A DNA stretch of 18,548 nucleotides from Chloroflexota bacterium (GTDB taxonomy: Bacteria; Chloroflexota; Anaerolineae; Anaerolineales; Villigracilaceae), in NCBI GenBank assembly GCA_026389975.1, contig JAPLGV010000444.1:1-18548 (forward strand). Direction: 5' to 3'. A program made the position numbers and the translations under genes. Below are positions 12,545-18,548 of this stretch, one piece after another (positions within the stretch are counted from its first letter, which is position 1; every line of letters begins with the position of its first letter). A model generated the notes under the pieces. The model was not told where the DNA came from and did no database searches. It worked only from the letters and a program-made list of their open reading frames with translations.

Positions 12545-13094
12545 ATAGCTCCTCCAGTTTTTTACTCAAGACAAGTTTAGCCCGGCGCAAATGCGTACGG
12601 ATAGTATTCACCGGCAGGTTCAGCGCAGAGGCAGTTTCATCGTAACTCAGACCTGCATCGTAACGCAGCGCAATCACTGCGCGGTACGGTGGCGGCAATT
12701 CTTCAGTCGCTTTCGCCAGGGCTTGCAAGAGTTCTGCCTCTTCCAATTGCATTTCCGGTGTCAGTAGTTCACCGGAAAGAGTTGCACTTTCTTCATCCAA
12801 TTCACCAGGCAAAACCCAGCGTTCCTTCCGCCAGGCATCCCGTACCAGGTTGGCAGCTATTGTTACCAGATAGGGAAAGAAGCGGCGATCCTCCTGGTAA
12901 CGCGGCAGCGCTTGCCAGACACGCCAGAATGTTTCCTGGATCGCGGCTTCCGCATCCTCGGTATTACCCGTCATGCGCCGCACCACACGGAACAAATCGG
13001 GAGTGAAAGCATATACCAGTTGCTCGAATGCATTTGACTCCCCGGCACGCGCCCGGCGGATTAATTCCTGTTCACTTGCGAAGGTCATCTCCAT
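12531..13094 (-). CDS. ECF-family RNA polymerase sigma factor
   Basis: This 187-residue protein has region 2 at about residues 10-90 (AFEQLVYAFTPDLFRVVRRM, DAEAAIQETFWRVWQALPRY, FPYLVTIAANLVRDAWRK) and region 4 at about 123-180 (LPPPYRAVIALRYDAGLSYDE, then helix-turn-helix LPVNTIRTHLRRAKLVL). Region 3 is absent, as expected for ECF sigmas. It is the first gene of a six-gene minus-strand operon carrying a probable anti-sigma factor and an exporter. Its own upstream region has an ECF-like promoter (13100-13127), which suggests positive autoregulation. The ATG lies five bases after the -10 and has no normally spaced SD, so translation may be leaderless. An internal ATG (codon 3) is the alternative start. 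Confidence 0.93.
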   Translation of the reverse strand: MEMTFASEQELIRRARAGESNAFEQLVYAFTPDLFRVVRRMTGNTEDAEAAIQETFWRVWQALPRYQEDRRFFPYLVTIAANLVRDAWRKERWVLPGELDEESATLSGELLTPEMQLEEAELLQALAKATEELPPPYRAVIALRYDAGLSYDETASALNLPVNTIRTHLRRAKLVLSKKLEELYGKE

Positions 13095-13099
13095 ATAAC

Positions 13100-13127
13100 A
13101 GCACGCTTGAGGGGCAAAAAAGTTTCA
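13100..13127 (-). promoter_or_regulatory. ECF-type promoter of the sigma operon
   Basis: On the minus strand TGAAAC followed by a T-run (-35, 13122-13127), a 16-base spacer and CGTGCT (-10, 13100-13105) match the GAAC/CGTC style of ECF promoters. The ATG is five bases further on. The likely user is the sigma factor it drives. Confidence 0.6.
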
Positions 13128-13153
13128 CCGAACCGTCCCGCCCATAGCAGAAC

Positions 13154-13166
13154 TTGTTCAGAACAA
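13154..13166. promoter_or_regulatory. TTGTTC-A-GAACAA palindrome, possible operator
   Basis: This perfect 6-bp inverted repeat with a one-base centre lies 27 bases upstream of the ECF -35, in the gap between divergent genes. The size and symmetry fit a dimeric repressor site. No cognate regulator is identifiable. Confidence 0.35.
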
Positions 13167-13187
13167 CTGGATGATTTTACTCCGCGA

Positions 13188-13277
13188 ATGTCAAAGTCGA
13201 TAGCATGACATCACGGCTTCTAACAGAAGTTTGACATCCCATGACATTGTGATTATCGTCGCAACCAATGGTGACAT
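13188..13277. promoter_or_regulatory. cluster of TGACAT words in the divergent gap
   Basis: TGACAT occurs at 13206, 13232, 13242 and 13272, plus once inverted (ATGTCA, 13188). Spacings are 26, 10 and 30 bases, the last two close to whole helix turns. One copy lies in TTGACA, which could also be a -35 for the plus-strand gene. The rest of the 267-base gap holds no gene. Confidence 0.25.
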
Positions 13278-13361
13278 ATAAGCCTGTATACACAGCCCAA
13301 GTTTGAGTATGATACATATCAAAATAGTACGAGTTTGTCGGTATCGGCAGGAGAGTTACAT

Positions 13362-14801
13362 ATGCAAACAATCCCAAGTGAATTTCTGGAAATTGACCGC
13401 AAGGCACGCGTCTACATGCCTTATCAGGACTTATCGTTGCGGCCCCCTACGGAACGCGTCTGCGACTTTGGCGATGTGGTTATCCCGCTCGATTCCGACC
13501 GCGCCATGCTGGAGGCATCCCGCTGTATTCACTGTCCCGACCCGGCCCCGTGCATGCTGGCCTGCCCATGCCACAACGATATCCCATCAGCCATTTGGCT
13601 GATCGAGCAGGGGAGCTATGTTGAAGCTGCCCAACTCTACCGCCAGACATCCTCTCTGCCCGAGATTTGCTCACGCGTCTGCCCGCATGAACAACTCTGC
13701 CAGGGCTCTTGCGTGCTGAACAAGACCCATGAGCCGGTTCTTTGCGGCCCGTTGGAAACCTTCGTAACCTGCTACGAGCGCAAAACCGCGGGAGTAGCCA
13801 TCCCCGTTGGCAAGCCGACCGGTAAAAAGGTCGCCATTGTCGGAGCCGGACCCGCAGGTCTGGGCTGCACTGAAAAACTACTTGAACAAGGACATTCCGT
13901 TACCCTCTTCGACTCCAAGCCTGCTCCTGGCGGCCTGCTGGTCTACGGGATCCCGAATTTCAAACTCGCCAAGGAAGTTTTCTTTTGCCGCTGGGGCGAT
14001 TTCGAAAAAGCCGGGGCCAAATTTGTCGGCAATACGTTCATCGGCAAAGACAAAACAATTGACGACTTGTTCAAAGAAGGTTTCGAAGCCGTCTTCGTCG
14101 GTGTCGGCACCGGCATTGACGCCAAGATGGAAACTCCCGGCGAGGATTTGCCCGGTGTTTACGAAGGGACCGATTTCCTGATGCGCGCCAATACCGAACT
14201 TAATCTGCTCCCCGAGGGCAAACGCGAGCGCCCGGTACTGGGCAAGCGCGTGGTGGTTATCGGCGGCGGTGACACGGCCTCTGACTGCTTGCGCTCCGCC
14301 TTACGCCTGGGCGCGGAAGAAGTGACCTGCGTCTACCGCCGCACCGAGAAGGAAATGCCAGGCGGTCGCAAAGACCGCAAAATGGCGAAAGAAGAAGGCG
14401 CCAAATACCGTTTCCTCACTCAGCCGGTCAAGTTCATCGCCGGAGAGGATGGACGCCTGACCGCCATCGAGTGCATCGAAATGATACTCGGCGAACCAGA
14501 CGCCAAGGGCCGCCGCAAACCAGTCCCGGTGGAAGGCTCCAATTTCTCCATCGCAGTCGACACTGCGATCAAAGCCCTCGGCTATTGGCCGGACCCGGTG
14601 ATTGGTAAGACTACTCCCGGACTCGAAGTCCACGATTGGGGTCTCATTACCGTGACCGATAAAGAGACCGGCGCCACTACCCGCGAGGGCGTTTTTGCCG
14701 CCGGCGACGGCGTTACTGGCGCCGACCTGGTGGTAACCGCCATGGTCGGTGGGCGCAAAGCAGCCGGTGCCATCGGTGAATATCTGAAAACGAAAAAATA
14801 G
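13362..14801 (+). CDS. gltD: GltD-like FAD/NAD(P)-dependent oxidoreductase, glutamate synthase small-subunit type
   Basis: This 479-residue protein is numbered from the ATG at 13362, chosen because AGGAG lies 8 bases before it; the upstream in-frame start at 13335 lacks an SD. The N-terminal Fe-S domain has two cysteine sets: C55-x2-C58-x5-C64-x3-C68 and C103-x3-C107-x5-C113-x3-C117. An FAD site (GAGPAGL, 161-167) and an NAD(P)H site (GGGDTASDC, 301-309) follow, with the family ending FAAGDGVTGADLVVTAM. In glutamate synthase this subunit passes electrons from NADPH to the large subunit. No gltB is in the window, so it could instead serve an NfnB-, PreT- or other GltD-like electron-transfer partner. 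It stands alone, divergent from the sigma operon, with its own terminator. Confidence 0.88.
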   Translation: MQTIPSEFLEIDRKARVYMPYQDLSLRPPTERVCDFGDVVIPLDSDRAMLEASRCIHCPDPAPCMLACPCHNDIPSAIWLIEQGSYVEAAQLYRQTSSLPEICSRVCPHEQLCQGSCVLNKTHEPVLCGPLETFVTCYERKTAGVAIPVGKPTGKKVAIVGAGPAGLGCTEKLLEQGHSVTLFDSKPAPGGLLVYGIPNFKLAKEVFFCRWGDFEKAGAKFVGNTFIGKDKTIDDLFKEGFEAVFVGVGTGIDAKMETPGEDLPGVYEGTDFLMRANTELNLLPEGKRERPVLGKRVVVIGGGDTASDCLRSALRLGAEEVTCVYRRTEKEMPGGRKDRKMAKEEGAKYRFLTQPVKFIAGEDGRLTAIECIEMILGEPDAKGRRKPVPVEGSNFSIAVDTAIKALGYWPDPVIGKTTPGLEVHDWGLITVTDKETGATTREGVFAAGDGVTGADLVVTAMVGGRKAAGAIGEYLKTKK

Positions 14802-14815
14802 CCCCCGATAAAATA

Positions 14816-14848
14816 AAAATTCCCGGCCTTCTCGACGCCGGGAATTTT
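14816..14848 (+). terminator. bidirectional terminator after the gltD-like gene
   Basis: AAAATTCCCGGC (14816-14827) and GCCGGGAATTTT (14837-14848) form a perfect 12-bp stem with a 9-base loop. Because the stem itself ends in A and T runs it can act on both strands. It lies 14 bases after the gltD stop and also 15 bases beyond the end of the extended LCP frame on the minus strand (stop codon at 14864-14866). Confidence 0.85.
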
Positions 14849-14863
14849 CTATACAGCCTCAGA

Positions 14864-14980
14864 TTATGGAGGGCCACCCCAATCGGAGCCCAGGGCCACG
14901 ACGATATCCTCCGGGGCATCCGGGTTGAAATCTACAACAATCTGACTCATGCTATTAAACTGCATCATTGCCATCAAATA
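14864..14980 (-). pseudogene. cut-off C-terminal tail of the LCP protein
   Basis: Directly after the TAG of the LCP gene, in the same frame, 38 more codons run to a TAA. They read YLMAMMQFNSMSQIVVDFN and then end in APEDIVVALGSDWGGPP. This resembles the normal end of LytR C-terminal domains, where an acidic Asp-Pro-rich strand precedes a V-x-x-x-LG-x-DW ending. The tail lacks its own SD. It is best read as sequence recently lost by one nonsense change. If the TAG were sometimes read through, the full domain would be restored. Confidence 0.65.
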
Positions 14981-16333
14981 CTACATGGCGTACGGCTTCC
15001 CCGCATGGACGATTATGATCGTCCGGTCGGGGAACGGGGAATAATAATTATCGTGATATTCGCCCGTATTACCCTTATCGATCACGTTCATGCCCTGAGC
15101 TGTCAGGTAATCGAAGGTCCGCGCTGCCATGCCTTCCACGCCGGTACCATTGATGACCACTACGCGTGCCGCTTCGGCTTGCATCTTCTCTTCGACGGTA
15201 CCAGACGCCATCGGTTGCATGGTACCGCTGCCGAAAATTTTATCCACCAGTTCGCGGATTTTATCGGGATAAGGCCGCAGGATGGCTAATTGCTGACCGT
15301 TGAGATCATAGAAGCCATCTTGCATCATGGAGTAATCAATCACACCCTTTTGAATATTTTCCAGCGGAATATCCTTTGCCAGCATTGCCAATCGCATGGC
15401 GTCGTTCAGGGATAGATTCGTATCAATCCCTCCCGAAAGCTCATTATAAAGTGGGAGAGCCTGGGCCATCAGGTTCAAAAAATTTCCCGGTGCAAGCACT
15501 TTATCGCGGATAGCCAGGATGACTTGCTGCTGGTGCTGAGCGCGCTCCACATCGCCGCCCAAAACGCCCTGGCTTACATCACGGGCGCGAGCATAGGCCA
15601 GGGCTTCCGAACCATTTATGCATTCGTAACCAGCCTCGAGGGTGGCTGTGTTATGCGGGCCAAGCGGATCTATGATGATCTCATACGGAACATCAATACA
15701 AATCCCGCCAATGGTATCCACCATTTTCTCGAAGGTCTGAAAATCCACACGCGCATAATACTGGATCGGGATTCCCAGGAAGCTTTCAACCGTTTTCATC
15801 GCCAGACCAGGGCCGCCACCGGGTAGAGAATATCCCTCGCCAAAGGCATACGCGTTATTGATTTTGCTATAGCTAAACCCAGGAATATTGACCCACATAT
15901 CGCGCGGGACAGAAAGCATCCCGGCTGTCTTGGTTACCGGGTCAATCGTCAAAAGCAACATCGTATCCGAGCGCGGCGCGCCCTGGTCGGCTTCCCAGTC
16001 GCGGTAGTCCAGGCCGATGACCAGGAGGGTCACCCGGCTGCCGCCATCCCAGGGTGGCGGCAGTTCAACCTGGGGCGCATTGATGGTCGGTATGTTTTCA
16101 CCTGCAACCGGTGTCCCTTCGGGGTTCGTCACTGGAGCTGTTGCCTGACCCGCACAAGTGGACAGCGGAATCCCCGCTAGAGCAGTCAGCCGCCAGCACG
16201 CCACAAAGTCGCGCAGAAAGATAAACAATGCTACCGCTATGACCAGTCCCACCCCCATCCAGATAAACTGGCCAATCGTCGGGCGTTTCAGTACTCGGAT
16301 TTTGTTCAGGAAATCGAACTTCTTATGAACCAT
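14981..16333 (-). CDS. LCP-family wall-polymer transferase (LytR-CpsA-Psr) with LytR_C domain
   Basis: This 450-residue protein has an N-terminal membrane anchor (about 22-42) and a Pro/Thr-rich outer linker. An LCP catalytic domain follows (about 100-280): IGLDYR...APRSDTMLLLTIDP (106-132), SVPRD (141-145), KINNAYAFG (157-165) and YARARD...GDVERAQHQQQ (247-270) with the expected arginines and aspartates. A LytR_C domain begins near residue 388 (ARVVVINGTGVEG). LCP enzymes attach lipid-linked polymers to peptidoglycan outside the membrane. The frame stops at a TAG after GKPYAM, but homologous sequence continues for 38 codons, so the C-terminal domain is truncated. The catalytic domain is untouched and probably works. 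The gene starts one base after the Trm112-like gene. Confidence 0.92.
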   Translation of the reverse strand: MVHKKFDFLNKIRVLKRPTIGQFIWMGVGLVIAVALFIFLRDFVACWRLTALAGIPLSTCAGQATAPVTNPEGTPVAGENIPTINAPQVELPPPWDGGSRVTLLVIGLDYRDWEADQGAPRSDTMLLLTIDPVTKTAGMLSVPRDMWVNIPGFSYSKINNAYAFGEGYSLPGGGPGLAMKTVESFLGIPIQYYARVDFQTFEKMVDTIGGICIDVPYEIIIDPLGPHNTATLEAGYECINGSEALAYARARDVSQGVLGGDVERAQHQQQVILAIRDKVLAPGNFLNLMAQALPLYNELSGGIDTNLSLNDAMRLAMLAKDIPLENIQKGVIDYSMMQDGFYDLNGQQLAILRPYPDKIRELVDKIFGSGTMQPMASGTVEEKMQAEAARVVVINGTGVEGMAARTFDYLTAQGMNVIDKGNTGEYHDNYYSPFPDRTIIIVHAGKPYAM

Positions 16334-16334
16334 C

Positions 16335-16553
16335 TCACTTCATGGGCGGCGGCACAGGCAAGTCTTTCTCGGCCACTTTGACCCACTTATCTCCTTCTTC
16401 GATGAGCATCACCGGAATGTCTTCCACGATCGGGTACTTACGCCCGCAATCCTGACAGACCAACCACGTCTCTTCATATATTTTAAGCAGACCATCTTTT
16501 TCACGGACACAAGCCGGGCAGCGCAGGATTTCGAGTAAATCTTTGTTTATCAT
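16335..16553 (-). CDS. Trm112-like zinc-ribbon protein
   Basis: This 72-residue protein starts at the ATG at 16553 (GGAG SD seven bases upstream), not at an in-frame ATG at 16577. LLEILRCPAC (C12, C15), LVCQDCGRKYPI (C33, C36) and EDIPVML are the standard Trm112/YcaR pattern, a small zinc-binding fold. In eukaryotes and archaea Trm112 activates methyltransferases; bacterial members often sit near cell-envelope or lipid genes and their role is little known. It lies 45 bases after the VanW-like gene and one base before the LCP gene, so it is probably co-transcribed with both. The extra acidic tail (about 53-72, ending PVPPPMK) is slightly longer than the basic domain. Confidence 0.88.
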   Translation of the reverse strand: MINKDLLEILRCPACVREKDGLLKIYEETWLVCQDCGRKYPIVEDIPVMLIEEGDKWVKVAEKDLPVPPPMK

Positions 16554-16598
16554 GTTATTCTCCAATTCCAGGAGCAATAGACGGCTATTTTACCACGC

Positions 16599-18485
16599 CT
16601 AGTGACACAAACCCTGGTCTAATAGAGCCTGCGGGTTTCCCGTACCTGGGCCGTATTGATAGACCGCCTGCCATGGTTCATATGAAGTTTGGAAGGTGTC
16701 GTTGAACATTGTCTGCCCGGAGGCGGATTGGACCGCGCGCGTCACGGTAATATCCGCGCCCTCAGCGGCGTAGTCCACTTTCTTACAGGTACCTGCCGGG
16801 AGGTCCGCGTTTTCCTCGAAGAGTGGTTCCGGCGCAGGGACGATGTTACGTAAGCCGAGATTCTGCCACTGGACCGTACGGCCATCGTTCGTCGAATAGA
16901 ATTTCCACTCCAGGCTCATTTCATCCCGGTGGAAGTACGTCTCCATCAACAGCCAGGTGGGCCGATCGTTGGTAAATTTCAAGTCCACCAACGGGAAGTA
17001 AACGGTGGCATCCAGACCTGCCAGGGCGTTATCGGTTCCCATGCCCGGGCGCTGCTCATAGTAGAAGACACGAAAAGCATGGGCGTGGCGTTCGACAATC
17101 GGGTAACCGGCAAAAAAGGCCGTCCTGAACAAGGTGGTGCTGACCTGGCAGACTCCGCCGCCCACACCGGTGATAGTGCGCCCATTGTAGATGATAAGAG
17201 CTTCGGCGTAACCGTTATCCAGTGAAATATCACCCAGCACGTCAGCCATCGAAAAGGTGGTGTTAGGCGGAATCAGCAAACCGTAAAACTGTTGGGCGGA
17301 AGTCTCAATATTCTGCAACCGGGCTGCATCGGAACCGCGGAAATAGGTGGTGTTGTAATAGCCATCCGAAACCAATTCGGTGATCCCCAGCGACTGTGCC
17401 GTGGCATCATTACCCACTTCTGGCAACGCGGTATTCAATGCAAGCGCAATGTTGTGCTCACCCGCCAGCAAACCGGTCTGAATAGCATAAATCGTAGCAG
17501 CGATATCCAATGTACGGCCCACCAGCGCCGATTGGACCAGCACCAGTTCGCGTGTTTTGTCATCAAAATAGAAGCGGGCGTTCTGCGGGCTGCGGTTCAC
17601 CAGTGGGGCAATCTGCCCTAGGAACTGCTCCAGCACCTGGGCATCGGTCGAAACCTGGTATTGCCAGACCGCATCAGTTTGCACGCGCCTCACCGTCAAC
17701 ATGCCTGCCAGGAGAGACGGCTCAATCGTCTGCTGGCCGGGATCACCAGGTTGGGCATCGGGAACATATAGCATCAGGGGGGCGCTCAAAATCTGGCGGA
17801 GAGTTTCGGCTTGCGCCAAGGCATCCAGCACCACCGGGGACAGTTCCTCGACGACCAGTTGCACTTCCCCATCCCGGAAGGCCAAGAGTTGTGTCAACAG
17901 GTTGGCAAGTGTGGCATCCACATTGATTAATCGCCCAGTCTGGCCCTGTGTGTATACGACTTCCGCCCCGTTCAGGTGCAGGTCGGTCTCTATCATTGGT
18001 TGGCCAATCTGGGCGGCAATATTCTGGAGATAACCGTGGGCCACGCGCTCGTCGAACACGATGACAGGTTTCAGGTCCAGCACGCCCTGCCAGGCATTGA
18101 GCTGACCGGCCAGGTCAGTGAACAATCCGCCCTGGCGTCCAACGTTGTAAGCACTCTGGATACTGGTCCCGGCATCGAAAACCATCCCCAGCTCGGCCGG
18201 CGTCGCCACCCAAACCCGGTCCCCGTCGCGGAAAACAACCTGACCGCTGGTCGGATAAGTAAGACGCTGGCTGAGATCGGCTGTGGCCTGCTCCGGTGTC
18301 ATGTTGGTAAGATCCACACCTGCCATCGTGATTCCGGGGAAAACACGACCGGCATAAAGCAGTTGGTAACCGCCTGTAATCAGGCCAATAGCCAGTAAAA
18401 ATAGAAGCAGGCCGCCAATCAGGGCAACCAGAATTTGAAGTGAGGCGGGGGAACGCTGGGGACGAGGAACGGAGACGAATGACAT
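16599..18485 (-). CDS. VanW-family cell-envelope protein with peptidoglycan-binding-like repeats
   Basis: This 628-residue membrane-anchored protein has a cytoplasmic head of 16 residues and a membrane helix (about 17-42). Outer domains related to the putative peptidoglycan-binding domain often paired with VanW follow (FPGITMAGVDLTNMTPEQA at about 49-67, with a second region to about 350). The VanW domain then spans about 375-510: PPNTTFSMADVLG, GRTITGVGGGVCQVSTTLFRT, ERHAHAFRV and GLDATVYFP. The biochemical role of VanW is not established; it was named from a vancomycin-resistance cluster. The C-terminal 100 residues look like a small beta domain with two cysteines. No SD precedes the ATG, and TATAAT lies eight bases upstream. 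It leads a probable operon with the Trm112-like and LCP genes. Confidence 0.92.
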   Translation of the reverse strand: MSFVSVPRPQRSPASLQILVALIGGLLLFLLAIGLITGGYQLLYAGRVFPGITMAGVDLTNMTPEQATADLSQRLTYPTSGQVVFRDGDRVWVATPAELGMVFDAGTSIQSAYNVGRQGGLFTDLAGQLNAWQGVLDLKPVIVFDERVAHGYLQNIAAQIGQPMIETDLHLNGAEVVYTQGQTGRLINVDATLANLLTQLLAFRDGEVQLVVEELSPVVLDALAQAETLRQILSAPLMLYVPDAQPGDPGQQTIEPSLLAGMLTVRRVQTDAVWQYQVSTDAQVLEQFLGQIAPLVNRSPQNARFYFDDKTRELVLVQSALVGRTLDIAATIYAIQTGLLAGEHNIALALNTALPEVGNDATAQSLGITELVSDGYYNTTYFRGSDAARLQNIETSAQQFYGLLIPPNTTFSMADVLGDISLDNGYAEALIIYNGRTITGVGGGVCQVSTTLFRTAFFAGYPIVERHAHAFRVFYYEQRPGMGTDNALAGLDATVYFPLVDLKFTNDRPTWLLMETYFHRDEMSLEWKFYSTNDGRTVQWQNLGLRNIVPAPEPLFEENADLPAGTCKKVDYAAEGADITVTRAVQSASGQTMFNDTFQTSYEPWQAVYQYGPGTGNPQALLDQGLCH

Positions 18486-18493
18486 TGCCAGTG

Positions 18494-18499
18494 ATTATA
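18494..18499 (-). promoter_or_regulatory. TATAAT -10 eight bases before the vanW-like start
   Basis: A perfect TATAAT (minus strand) is followed by eight bases and the ATG at 18485. A possible TTGATA -35 is 20 bases further up, longer than ideal. No SD is seen, so a leaderless or near-leaderless mRNA is likely. Confidence 0.45.
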
Positions 18500-18548
18500 C
18501 ACCTGCGAAAGGAACCTTGTATCAAAACGATTCCGTTCTCTGGAAATC

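Noticed and set aside
8054..13094. Naming the exporter macAB or assigning a drug substrate
   Set aside because: The ATPase and permease are separate, the adaptor is longer than MacA, and nothing in the sequence indicates the substrate.
14981..14983. Pyrrolysine or genome-wide TAG recoding
   Set aside because: TAG ends higA, higB, the fusion-protein gene and the vanW-like gene, and no pyl genes are seen.

Overview
The window most likely comes from a Chloroflexota bacterium, probably class Anaerolineae. This is an inference from gene content and protein style: a VanW-type wall protein, a Trm112-like zinc protein and an LCP protein in one run, an M32 carboxypeptidase, an ECF-sigma-driven efflux operon, and a Thr/Pro-rich lipoprotein. 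No rRNA or other taxonomic marker is present. Most of the window is moderately GC-rich core sequence. The stretch at about 1,000-4,500 is visibly AT-richer and looks acquired.

Layout. (1) 2-529 (+): a purH-like gene holding only the IMP cyclohydrolase domain, closed by a strong terminator. (2) About 541-1,170: mostly non-coding, with a possible gene remnant, hairpins, a broken tRNA-fMet copy and a possible small RNA. (3) 1,175-4,311 (-): a small defence island with a higBA toxin-antitoxin pair and a TOTE-type primase-helicase. The helicase reading frame is cut by an in-frame TGA and a one-base frameshift, both at domain borders. A second broken tRNA copy (about 4,430-4,480) and the intact initiator tRNA gene (4,538-4,609, -) lie on the other side, so the island sits at the 3' end of tRNA-fMet between tRNA-derived direct repeats. 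No integrase is visible. (4) 4,654-7,798 (-): a lipoprotein, an M32 metallocarboxypeptidase and a GNAT protein missing part of its acetyl-CoA loop. (5) 8,054-13,094 (-): a tightly coupled six-gene operon of ECF sigma factor, probable anti-sigma protein, membrane protein, membrane-fusion protein, ABC ATPase and MacB/FtsX-type permease. It starts at an ECF-like promoter and ends at a strong terminator. (6) 13,362-14,801 (+): a GltD-type flavoprotein with two Fe-S cluster motifs, divergent from the sigma operon. (7) 14,864-18,485 (-): VanW-like protein, Trm112-like protein and an LCP ligase whose last 38 residues are cut off by an in-frame TAG.

Themes. The sigma operon reads as a self-activating envelope-stress or export unit. 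The last three genes belong to envelope and wall-polymer biology. Five transcription-unit-leading genes (higB, TOTE, the lipoprotein, the ECF sigma gene, vanW-like) have a -10-like hexamer only 5-8 bases before the ATG and no Shine-Dalgarno site, which suggests leaderless mRNAs. Operon-internal genes mostly have clear SD sites. The most striking features are the three-way split of the TOTE protein at its domain borders and the tRNA-derived repeats bounding the island.
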